NCBI GenBank assembly: GCA_012295275.1
Contig: CM022668.1
Coordinates: 15,648,391 to 15,663,390 of the forward strand
DNA length: 15,000 bases
Direction: 5' to 3'
Source: Chrysomallon squamiferum
Taxonomy: Eukaryota; Mollusca; Gastropoda; Neomphalida; Peltospiridae
Part shown: one piece after another, positions 8,119 through 15,000 of the stretch
How positions within the stretch are numbered: the stretch's first letter is position 1
Layout of the letters: the number at the start of each line of letters is the position of its first letter
Made by a program: the position numbers and the translations under genes
The notes under the pieces: generated by a model
Database searches by the model: none
What the model saw: only the letters and a program-made list of their open reading frames with translations
Told to the model about the DNA's origin: nothing

Positions 8119-8641
8119 TTTTCAGTGAAAACTAAGATATTCTTCTGTAGATTTTCCTGAAGTGCGAGACTTAACGTAAAGTTTAACACTATTGAACAAG
8201 ATTATTTCTGTAGATGATACACGTAAATACACCAAGTATTAAACCAAGAGTCTTTTTCTCGTAGCAACCTTTAAGAAAAAACCCCAAAAGTGTCTGCTAA
8301 CAGAGGAATTCATTCTCCCAGAAAGCAAGATGTTTATCCATTATTCTTTTATAAGTGTATAATACTTTGGAAATTACATACTGGAATTTTGTATGTTTAT
8401 ATGTTATGCGAGGACATTTTTAAAAGACTGTCCATTTAAGAATTATTCTGGTTATTTAAGATGACCTTCACGTCCATGACATTTGGATGAGCTGTATTCC
8501 GTAACGCATGGCTGAATTTAAGTAGTTTGGAGTGAAAGAAAATTAACTGAAATGAAAATGATAACAGTTTTATGTGTATGGAAAAGAGAGAAAGTGAGAG
8601 ACAGAGAGCGGCGAGAAGATAAACAGGTAAATATACAAAGT
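8118..8641. other. Unique AT-rich DNA, no gene seen
   Basis: About 500 bases of non-repetitive sequence with short open frames only. AAACAG|GTAAAT at 8620-8631 is a good-looking splice donor, but the sequence before it is GA-rich and no start or acceptor pairs with it. Confidence 0.5.
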
Positions 8642-8776
8642 GACAGACAGACAGACAGACAGACAGATGAATTTGACAAAGACTCTAATGGCCATGATAA
8701 TGATCCCGATGACAGTGATGATGAAGGTGGCTATGATGATGATGATAATGATGATGAAGATGATGATGATGACCAT
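8642..8776. repeat. GACA array then imperfect GAT array
   Basis: GACA tetranucleotides (8642-8667) and, after a short spacer, GAT/TGA triplets with variants (about 8692-8775). In one frame this encodes an Asp/Glu-rich peptide of 80 residues (8552-8791). Acidic tails are real in proteins, but here the acidity follows directly from GAT slippage, so no gene is called. Confidence 0.85.
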
Positions 8777-8807
8777 CAAGAAGACTTGTAGGAACAGTCT
8801 ACAGTGC

Positions 8808-9224
8808 TACTGGATTAAGCATGTACTGTTATACCTGGATTCAGCTAGTATTGCTACAGACTGGATTCATCGTTTACTGTTACAGCCTGGATTCAGCTAG
8901 TACTGTTACAGCTTGGATTCAGCTAGTACTGTTACAGCCTGGATTCAGCTTGTACTGTTACAGCCTGGACTCAGCTTCTACTGTTACAGCCTGGATTCAG
9001 CTTCTACTGTTACAGACTGGATTCAGCTTGTAGTGTTACAAACCTGGATTCGGCTACTACTGTTACAGCCTGGATTCAGTTAGTACTGTTACAGCCTCGA
9101 TTCAGCTAGTACTGTTACAGCTTGAATTCAACTAGTGCTGTTACATCCTGGATTCAGCTAGTACTATTACATCCTGGATTCATCTAGTACTGTTACATCC
9201 TTGATTCAACTAGTACTGTTACAT
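8808..9224. repeat. 26-bp minisatellite, 16 tandem copies
   Basis: Sixteen head-to-tail copies of a 26-base unit, about CCTGGATTCAGCTAGTACTG then TTACAG. They start at 8808, 8834, 8860, 8886, 8912, 8938, 8964, 8990, 9016, 9042 (27 bases, one extra A), 9069, 9095, 9121, 9147, 9173 and 9199. Most copies differ by one to four bases. Copies 13-16 form a subfamily ending in TTACAT. Copies 6-9 share AGCTTG or AGCTTC in place of AGCTAG. The first copy is the most diverged. Frames across it repeat every 26 residues (78 bases) and are not proteins. Confidence 0.97.
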
Positions 9225-9451
9225 CAGACTTCATATTTTCTTAAATCGGTTTTTGACGGTTCTTGTCATCTAGGTCTCTCCTTTCAGAGGACATCATTGA
9301 ATATTCCATGTAATGTTGAACTTAAATGTTCCCTCGAGTCCAGTTTGACAAAGCTTCCCGATGTTTTCAGCGATTGAGGAAATGTGATCTCAGTGATCTG
9401 TACAATCCTCTACATAATTTAAACATCACTCATCGATCAGTTTGCCAAAAT
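9225..9451. other. Unique DNA, nothing recognised
   Basis: About 230 bases of ordinary unique sequence between the minisatellite and the GAA-rich tract. No motif or frame stands out. Confidence 0.5.
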
Positions 9452-9582
9452 TAAGAAGAAGAAGAAGGAAAAGGATAAAAAAATTAAAAGAAGAAGTAAA
9501 AAGAAGTTGAAGAAAAGAAGAAAAGAAAAGAACATTTAAAGGGAAGACCAAAGAAAAAAGAAGAAGATGATGATGATGATGT
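9452..9582. repeat. Purine-rich GAA/GAAAA tract ending in GAT
   Basis: An almost pure A/G plus strand of AAG and GAAAA units with few T interruptions, ending in five GAT units (9567-9581). It is potentially triplex-forming, as is the CT array just after it. Confidence 0.88.
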
Positions 9583-9606
9583 ATATGATTAGTATAATTA
9601 GTATAT

Positions 9607-9621
9607 GTCTCTCTCTCTTTC

Positions 9622-9708
<87 letters not shown>
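9607..9708. repeat. CT dinucleotide array (about 50 units)
   Basis: CT on the plus strand with a TTT and a TGT interruption near the left end, then a pure run to 9708. The Leu-Ser and Arg-Glu frames over it are repeat translations. Confidence 0.96.
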
Positions 9709-9711
<3 letters not shown>

Positions 9712-9713
9712 GA

Positions 9714-9832
9714 ATATATATATATATATATATGTATATGTATGTATGTATGTATGTATGTATATGTATGTATATATGTTTATTGCTTCATACATGGACA
9801 CAGAGAGATAGATAGATAGATAGAGAGAGAGA
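9714..9832. repeat. AT, ATGT and GATA compound repeats
   Basis: An AT run (9714-9733), an ATGT/ATAT array (about 9733-9780), a short unique piece, then GATA and GA (about 9803-9832). With the neighbouring CT array this makes about 225 bases of nearly continuous simple repeats. Confidence 0.9.
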
Positions 9833-10490
9833 TTTGTCTTTCAGAGATATAATTTATTTATTTATTTATTTGTAGATTTTATTTTTGTTTTCTTTAATTT
9901 TTTTTTATATTTCCTGTTTTACCTTTTTCTTTATTTCTATGTTTTCTTTTTCTTCGTTTTCTACTTTTTATTTTATTTTTTATTTATTTATTTTTGTTAT
10001 TGTTTGTTTTGCTGTTGTTTTTCTCTTCTTTCTAATAAACCGACAAAGCTAATACTACAGTTTTTTAGAAAGGTTTACACCATATATATATTTACTCTAC
10101 CAGACTGCACTCTGTGTACTAAAGACACTAAAATAAATAAAAAATCAAATAATAAACTTTTTTCTATTCTACTGCTGTATATAATATTAAATTACTTTTA
10201 AGATTGACTCTTAAAATGAAAGTTTGTAAATATTTGCAAAATTTAGAAGAGAAAAAGGAAAAATGTTAGAAGAAAGTAATTGGTATGAAGAAATTACAGT
10301 TATTGTATTTTTGTAGTAATTATTTATTATTATATTAATTCTTCTGATCTCCCGTTCCAGACACCATCTCACGATTTACTTATCAAAATGTTTACTACAC
10401 GTGTTTAGCAAAGTACATAATAATAAATTATAATTATATCTCATTTATGTATTTGTTTGTTCAAAACAATTTATTTTTTTAATTATCCAT
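9833..10490. other. AT-rich unique DNA with short TTTA repeats
   Basis: Contains a TTTA array (9851-9871), T-rich low complexity to about 10020, and then unique AT-rich DNA. No frame, splice site or regulatory motif of note was seen. Confidence 0.5.
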
Positions 10491-10584
10491 CTATTTATTT
10501 ATTTATTTTCTTTATTATTTATTTATTTATTTATTTATTCATTCATTCATTATCTCATTTATTTATTTATTTATTTATTTATTA
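10491..10584. repeat. TTTA tetranucleotide array with TTCA patch
   Basis: ATTT units interrupted by TTTC and a small ATTC block (about 10537-10551), then a clean second half. Confidence 0.93.
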
Positions 10585-10717
10585 ACTAAACCATATTATT
10601 TTACATACAGAAGCAACGCCCCAATTTTAGTTTCAGTTTTCTCCACAAACCACTTCTTCATAAATTCAGTTTTTTCTACGACTGACAAAAAAATCACTCC
10701 TTCTTACCCATTCACCT

Positions 10718-10718
<1 letters not shown>

Positions 10719-10776
<58 letters not shown>

Positions 10777-10787
10777 AATAAATCCTC
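10719..10787. repeat. 56-base poly-A then AAAT
   Basis: An uninterrupted A run (10719-10774) followed by three AAAT units. This is the longest homopolymer in the window. The 100 bases before it show no tRNA-like A or B box and no LINE-like sequence, so a retroposon tail is possible but unsupported. Confidence 0.92.
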
Positions 10788-10920
10788 CAGACTTCTAGAC
10801 AAGACTGTGAAAGTCTTCAGCTGAACAATTATACACAAAAACACACGTTTGGCAGTCTCGTGTATTTTCCTTGTTTTAATATCTGATATAAAGCTCTGAT
10901 TTGTCTGTTTCTTTGCCCAG

Positions 10921-11109
10921 AACGAATCGTTCGATTACAGGCGAGATAGGGATGTCGTAGATTCAAAGTCCGCCAGGACCCCACGAAACATATCAAGATT
11001 TTCGAAATTGTCTAAACAACGGAGCGGATTCGTGAAAACAAATTCGAAATTCGAGAAACGGAATGACTTCCACACTTCCTGTTGCCAGATGTTGCGCGCT
11101 GCACCGTAA
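10921..11109 (+). CDS. Candidate last coding exon, unknown basic protein
   Basis: A good animal 3' splice site precedes this stretch: a branch-like CTCTGAT at 10893-10899, a T/C tract, and TTTGCCCAG ending at 10920. Starting at the first base after AG, one frame is open for 62 codons to TAA (11107-11109), while the other two frames stop within 13 codons. The peptide begins NESFDYRRDRDVVDSKSART and ends CCQMLRAAP. It is hydrophilic, rich in Lys, Arg, Ser and Asn, has no membrane segment and is not repeat-derived. The stretch is more CpG-rich than its flanks. No family is recognised and no upstream exon was found, so it is a prediction resting on splice signal plus frame. Chance open frames of this length exist in the window. 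No clear AATAAA follows nearby. Confidence 0.32.
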   Translation, partial: NESFDYRRDRDVVDSKSARTPRNISRFSKLSKQRSGFVKTNSKFEKRNDFHTSCCQMLRAAP

Positions 11110-11114
11110 CACCA

Positions 11115-11124
11115 GCGCCCTCTG
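11115..11124 (-). promoter_or_regulatory. CTCF-core-like site
   Basis: On the minus strand CAGAGGGCGC matches the ten-base core (YAGRKGGCRS) of the CTCF consensus. The flanking CCA is one base out of register. CTCF is conserved across bilaterians. A single core match is weak evidence for insulator function. Confidence 0.2.
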
Positions 11125-11141
11125 TGGTAGAGAGATAACTC

Positions 11142-11390
11142 TGTCTCTCTCTCTGTGTGCGTGTGATTATTTGCGAGAGTGTTTTTGTGAGTTTTGCGTG
11201 TGTATTTATGTGTGTATGTGTCTGTGTGTCTGTGTCTGTGTTTGAGTATGTGTGCATTTGTATGTGTGAATATATATGTACCTCTGAGTTTTGTTTATCT
11301 TTGCATGTATGTATGTATGTATGTATGTATGTATGTATGGATGTATGTATGTATGTATGTACGTACGTGAGTGTATATATATATATATAT
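11142..11390. repeat. CT, TG, ATGT and AT repeat cluster
   Basis: Short CT (11142-11154), imperfect TG-rich DNA (about 11155-11270), a clean ATGT array (11304-11360) with a GTACGTAC end, then AT (about 11373-11390). The alternating purine-pyrimidine TG parts could adopt Z-DNA. Confidence 0.9.
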
Positions 11391-11530
11391 TATTTTACTT
11401 TCTTATTGGAAAAAGTTTCTTCTGAAGATAAATAGTTCGAAATGCTGAGTAAAAAGATGATATCAACAGGCTACATGAAGCTTTGATCCTAGAACATATC
11501 ATTCTCAAAACCAAAGACGTGTACATTAAC
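11391..11530. other. Unique DNA beside the repeat cluster
   Basis: Contains CTGAAGA (11422-11428) and CGAAATG (11438-11444), the spacing and bases reminiscent of hammerhead-ribozyme-like or Penelope-type element tails, but without a convincing stem II. No gene. Confidence 0.3.
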
Positions 11531-11680
11531 AAAAAAAAAAAATTCCATTTCTGTACTTCTTAATTCATTTTAAAACAAAAAACAAAAACAACAAAAAAAA
11601 AAGAAAAGAAAAAAAATGAAAGAACAAAAAGGAAAAAAAAAAAAAAAAAGAAAACGCAGAAAGAGAGAGAAAAACAAAAA
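11531..11680. repeat. A-rich low complexity
   Basis: Poly-A, AAAAC and GAAA patches (11531-11541 and 11573-11680). The minus-strand poly-Phe frames derive from it. Confidence 0.85.
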
Positions 11681-11960
11681 TGGAAACCCTTCGAGTTCGC
11701 GCATGCTCAGAGACGCACAATGACAGAACGCGCACCCCTCCCACACCTGTCGTCTGCTCTTGTTTGTTGAATCTGAAGCGAGGTGGACCACCGCCATAGA
11801 CAACAATATACAACGATGTTTCGTTTATTTTCTTAGCTCCGCTCGAGATGGATGTTTTACGTTCGGTTCCCAAACAAGCCGGCATCTGACTAGCAAATGA
11901 TCACCACTCTAGCGTGCCAGGCAGTCAGATAACATCGAGCGTGGAAGCAGGTACAAACTG
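11681..11960. other. GC-richer unique block, possible exon or promoter
   Basis: CpG-bearing unique sequence with an NRF1-like CGCGCATGCTC (11698-11708) and a KLF-like CCCCTCCCAC (about 11734-11743). On the minus strand an ATG at 11885 opens a frame (MPACLGTERKTSISSGAKKI and onward) that stays unique for about 66 codons before running into A-rich repeat. A CAG|GTGTGG donor could end it near 11749. On the plus strand AAGCAG|GTACAA (11945-11956) is a fair donor. These signals conflict in direction and none is strong. No homology is recognised. A first exon on either strand is possible. Confidence 0.22.
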
Positions 11961-12008
11961 AAACGGTTACTTTAAGTGTTTAGAAAAGAAAGGGGGGGGA
12001 AGAAGATG

Positions 12009-12012
<4 letters not shown>

Positions 12013-12040
<28 letters not shown>
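12013..12040. repeat. Poly-A tract
   Basis: 28 uninterrupted A residues after a G-rich GGGGGGGA patch (11993-12000). Confidence 0.93.
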
Positions 12041-12238
12041 GATATGAGAAGAAAATAATTTTTGAAAAAAATAAAAATCTGGTTGTTTCATGAAAGTGAG
12101 CTAAGTACATCGAAACGGTTAGTTTGAGTGCTTCACAAAAGGGAAGAAAACAAGGGAAAAACGAAAAAAAAATGGTTGCCCAACTAGAAAGGTTGCTAAG
12201 AATAAAACAGGATATGAAAAATTGTTTTAAACAAAAAA
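12041..12238. other. A-rich unique DNA with a weak local duplication
   Basis: A-rich DNA in which GAAACGGTTA-then-GTGTTTAGAAAAG (about 11960-11990) recurs loosely as GAAACGGTTA-then-GTGCTTCACAAAAG (12112-12140), each followed by a purine-rich run. This suggests an old duplication of about 150 bases. No gene. Confidence 0.4.
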
Positions 12239-12344
12239 AAATAAATAAATAAATAAATAAATAAATAAAAGAGAAAGAAAAGAATCCGTGATTAATAAAG
12301 ATAAATAGTAGCAGCGTAATTTTAAGAATCATAAATATTTATTA

Positions 12345-12396
<52 letters not shown>
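12239..12396. repeat. AAAT array and ATT array
   Basis: An AAAT tetranucleotide array (12239-12269), unique AT-rich spacer, then a nearly pure ATT/TTA array (12339-12396). Confidence 0.93.
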
Positions 12397-12397
<1 letters not shown>

Positions 12398-12589
12398 GTA
12401 TAAATATATATTATAGATGCGTTATTAACATGGCATCAAAACAAACGCTTATATGTCAAATATGCAAAACTGTTTAATATTTTATATTTTTTTAATTTTT
12501 CAAAATGTTTTCTCAGTCTATTAACTATTAATGTCACATAGACATTAATCACATTTCTGCCTGCATTTATCTGTATAATCTACACAATT
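12397..12589. other. Unique AT-rich DNA, nothing recognised
   Basis: Ordinary AT-rich spacer. TGTCACATAGACATTAATCACA near 12531-12552 contains short repeats of CACAT/ACATTA, with no function assigned. Confidence 0.45.
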
Positions 12590-12750
12590 ATAGACGCACA
12601 CGCACACGCACAGACACATACGCACACGTACTTATGGACATACACACATACGCAACACATACAAACACATACAAACACACAAACATACATACATACATAC
12701 ATACATACATAAACGCACGCACGCTACGCTCGCGCACACACACACACATA
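12590..12750. repeat. CA-rich, ACAT and CGCA repeats
   Basis: Imperfect CA with CGCACA variants (12590-12680), a clean ACAT array (12682-12711), then CGCACG and CA (12714-12748). It is the reverse-complement class of the TG/ATGT cluster at 11155-11360. The alternating pattern is Z-DNA-prone. Confidence 0.9.
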
Positions 12751-13073
12751 TAAATAAATATTAAAATAATTTTTCGCAGAATTCAAAAATTCTCAGAATC
12801 GTGTCCACCCATTTTTTTCAGCTTCGTTCCCACACTGTTGGGCAGACGACACTTTATATCTGCGCGCACATTTTATTGTTTTTCTCTCGTGAATTTATTT
12901 CTTTTTGAATTTTTAAATGTAATTCGATTCGTGTCCCATGTGGAAGCCATTATCAGTGTCACAGAAAACTCGCGGCGAGGAGCTGCTTGAACGGAGTCGG
13001 TGGCGTAGGCGTCGTACGACTTCGTCCAACTGTCTTCCGCGGTGACTGCTTCTCACTGCGTTGTACCTGTCGT
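12751..13073. other. Unique DNA ending in a CpG-rich stretch
   Basis: AT-rich DNA to about 12960, then a CpG-rich stretch (12970-13073) with the 10-base palindrome GTCGTACGAC (13011-13020). On the minus strand CGACAG|GTACAA (about 13072-13061) is donor-like, and a basic Arg/Ser-rich frame runs through it, but that frame is continuous with the CT array translation. I see no complete promoter set and call no gene. Confidence 0.35.
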
Positions 13074-13315
<242 letters not shown>

Positions 13316-13539
13316 TGTCTTTCTCTTCTTCCCTGTCTGTGTGTAAAATTCTGTTCTCGCTAACTCTGTCTTTTCTCGATGTCTGTTTGAAAATCTGTCT
13401 TTCTTTCCTTCATGTTTCTAATTTTTTCAAATCTGCTACTATTAAACTGTTCCCTCTACAATTATTCCAAAATAACGGTTATCGTTCCTTAACTAAAACG
13501 TAGATTCCATGGGTCACTGAACATATGGTGAATGGTCAA

Positions 13540-13541
<2 letters not shown>
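13316..13541. other. Pyrimidine-rich then unique DNA, no gene
   Basis: Decayed T/C-rich flank of the CT arrays to about 13430, then unique sequence. Nothing recognised. Confidence 0.45.
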
Positions 13542-13570
<29 letters not shown>

Positions 13571-13591
13571 ACTTATTTATTTATTTATTTA
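13542..13591. repeat. TTTA tetranucleotide array
   Basis: About twelve TTTA units with one ACTT interruption. Confidence 0.93.
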
Positions 13592-13742
13592 CAGAGAAAA
13601 CATAGCTAAATTCATTTACCTGGCAACGGTAACACATAGATATATTAATTTTCATAAAAAAAACCTTAGTTTTACCACATTGTTGCTTTTGATTTTAATA
13701 ATTACAGTTTCGATTTTTTTAATAGTTTATTATTACTATATT
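13592..13742. other. Unique AT-rich spacer
   Basis: Short unique AT-rich DNA with no motif or frame of note. Confidence 0.45.
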
Positions 13743-13845
13743 CATCATGATCATGATCATGATCATTATTATTATCATTATTATTGTTGTTGTTGTTGCT
13801 GCTGTTGCTGCTGCTGCTGCTATTGGTGCTGTTGTTGATATTATT
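13743..13845. repeat. ATGATC palindromic repeat then ATT/GTT/GCT triplets
   Basis: About three ATGATC units (13747-13766, self-complementary), then ATT, GTT and GCT triplets in succession, with CTG-type units at about 13797-13831. The succession ATT-GTT-GCT matches that at 6341-6385, suggesting the same mutational pathway of triplet conversion. Confidence 0.9.
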
Positions 13846-13896
13846 TACATATTGTTTGTATTGTTCTCGTTCATCATATTCAGTCATATGCACATG

Positions 13897-13898
<2 letters not shown>

Positions 13899-13965
<67 letters not shown>

Positions 13966-14013
13966 TCTTCTTCTTCCTCTTCCTTTTCTTCTTCTTCTCC
14001 TTTCCCTTCTTTT
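13899..14013. repeat. CT array grading into CTT
   Basis: CT (13899-13962), then CTT and TTCC units to 14013, ending in TTTTAGAG. The homopyrimidine strand is 115 bases long. The terminal TTTTAG looks like a splice acceptor, but the frames after it either stop within nine codons or run straight into the next repeat. Confidence 0.95.
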
Positions 14014-14073
14014 AGAGATGCCCGTGGTTCTTTATAAACTGACACAAATTATTTTTTTATTTTATTATTTATT

Positions 14074-14155
<82 letters not shown>
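14074..14155. repeat. Compound ACT then ATT array
   Basis: About ten ACT units (14074-14104) followed directly by about seventeen ATT units (14105-14155). Both blocks are nearly pure, and the junction is a single C-to-T difference per unit. Confidence 0.95.
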
Positions 14156-14616
14156 TAAATAAACACATTTTATGGCTTATACAGGTGCTTCCTTTAATGG
14201 CATCTAAACTATCTTCCCTTCACATTTTATAATCACAATCAGGAAAGAAGGTACACTAACATATTACTGTCGAATATTTAAAAAAATATATATTACCAAA
14301 TTAGTATAGAACACTATCAATGGTTCCTTTAATGAATGCAATATCATATTAGTATTGATATCTGCTGTCCGATCGTCTGAAACTTGTACTTGCTGACTTC
14401 GGTTCGAAGATTTTGTGGTTTACTTGATCGGTTTTTATGTCCATCAGCATTGACCCACATAGAGCGAATCGGTTTTAATGAGCCTTTCGATTCTTTGTGG
14501 CTTGTGCCATTCTTGGTAAGTTCACAAAACACCGCCCCAAAATAGCAGTCATTATTTTTCTCAAGCCGGCGGGGGATTCCATATTTAGGTCATGCTCGAT
14601 ACCAAAACGGAGATTC
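14156..14616. other. Unique DNA upstream of the right-edge promoter
   Basis: AT-rich to about 14340, then moderately GC unique sequence. TCTTG|GTAAGT (14511-14521) is a plausible plus-strand donor, but the preceding frames stop often. Minus-strand frames at 14344-14532 and 14475-14672 give non-repetitive peptides (for example MESPAGLRKIMTAILGRCF) that match nothing I recognise and overlap each other. No gene is called. Confidence 0.4.
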
Positions 14617-14821
14617 TGACGTAGGCCTATTGATCCGCTGACGTCACAAGCAATGGCCTCGTGGTCTGGCAATCAAAACGTTTAGAGCGTATTGTAAAAA
14701 CTTCGCGTGATTGTCGCCTTCAGATCGATAATGTGTCTGCGCATGTCACCATTGACGTCATAGCTCGTCTGCAGCGAAGATTTGGACGGCACTTCCTTAT
14801 ATGGGTGTGTATATTTATAAA
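14617..14821 (+). promoter_or_regulatory. CRE + CArG (SRE) + TATA promoter array
   Basis: In order on the plus strand: TGACGTAG (14617-14624), a perfect CRE TGACGTCA (14639-14646), a second perfect CRE (14753-14760), CCTTATATGG (14795-14804, an exact CC(A/T)6GG serum response element), and a TATA box TATAAA (14816-14821). CRE binds CREB/ATF and CArG binds SRF. Together with a close TATA box they are the hallmark of stimulus-induced immediate-early promoters such as those of fos and egr genes. The expected start is about 14843-14850, and the first ATG (14847, A at -3 and G at +4) opens a 35-codon frame that stops in the window. The start region may therefore be 5' UTR, with the gene lying to the right. 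Confidence 0.5.
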
Positions 14822-14895
14822 CGTGCTCTGTAATTAGCTGCGAACGATGGAATTGGAAACAAGAATGCCAATTTTGATTAATAAGAGGGAGGCGA

Positions 14896-14916
14896 GTGTG
14901 TGTGTGTGTGTGTGTG
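14896..14916. repeat. Short GT dinucleotide repeat
   Basis: About ten GT units, 50-70 bases downstream of the predicted start of the right-edge transcript. Confidence 0.93.
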
Positions 14917-15000
14917 GTGAAGTTATTCCAGTTCAGTGATTTTTATCTCTGATTATATCGAATTAAATAACCTGAGTCAAAAAAAAAACGTCACAAGAAT

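Noticed and set aside
8552-8791. Acidic Asp-rich 80-residue protein
   Set aside because: The acidic tail comes from GAT slippage and the middle from GACA units. No splice or promoter support.
10719-10787. Retroposon poly-A tail
   Set aside because: No tRNA-like promoter boxes, LINE motif or flanking duplication found upstream.
14396-14412. tRNA B-box-like GGTTCGA
   Set aside because: No matching A box or cloverleaf around it. The GTTCGA words at 10929 and 11435 fail the same test.
14344-14672. Two overlapping minus-strand frames suggestive of a transposon remnant
   Set aside because: No transposase or reverse-transcriptase motif is visible; the second frame starts at TTG and overlaps the CRE promoter array.

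Overview
This window looks like nuclear DNA of an animal, and it is mostly non-coding. The evidence is the very high density of simple-sequence repeats of many classes (CT, GA, GT, AT, AAT, AAC, ATTT, ATGT, GATA, GACA, TTTC, poly-A/T). Short CpG-bearing islands sit in AT-rich surroundings, some with animal-type promoter motifs (CRE, CArG/SRE, NF-Y CCAAT, HSE, E-box), and a few animal-type splice signals are present. There are no bacterial operons, ribosome binding sites, phage genes or CRISPR arrays. A marine invertebrate, probably a mollusc, fits best; this is inference from texture only. No protein, rRNA, tRNA or transposase could be identified by homology.

Layout. 1-860: unique AT-rich DNA with a G-run block (450-485) and C/CA-rich DNA. 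862-1286: long imperfect AAC/AAT array. 1312-1640: degenerate 20-bp repeats carrying cAMP-response-element (CRE) cores. 1835-2215: AAT and poly-A low complexity. 2759-2926: candidate plus-strand last coding exon. 3158-3590: CpG-rich island with three perfect CREs and an NF-Y site, read leftwards into a consensus splice donor; this looks like the promoter and first exon of a minus-strand gene. 3760-4860: T-rich and tetranucleotide repeats, then a CT tract. 5005-5081: a CLEAR-type E-box next to a perfect heat-shock element inside an inverted repeat. 5741-8120: CT, poly-T and triplet arrays. 8642-9224: GACA, GAT and then a 16-copy 26-bp minisatellite. 9452-10786: GAA, CT, AT/ATGT, ATTT and poly-A. 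10921-11109: candidate plus-strand last coding exon behind a good 3' splice site. 11115-12750: TG/ATGT, A-rich, AAT and CA/ACAT repeats around a GC-richer unique block (11690-11960). 13074-14155: long CT and triplet arrays. 14617-14850: a compact CRE, CArG and TATA array pointing right, probably the promoter of a gene starting at or beyond the right edge.

The open frames inside repeat arrays (poly-Asn, poly-Leu, poly-Ile, Ser-Leu, Arg-Glu and similar) are translations of microsatellites and are not annotated as genes. At this base composition, roughly two dozen chance open frames of 60 or more codons are expected over both strands, so length alone was not accepted as evidence. No complete gene and no new multi-gene system is visible. 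The most interesting signals are regulatory: clustered CREs, an immediate-early-like promoter, and the E-box/HSE hairpin.
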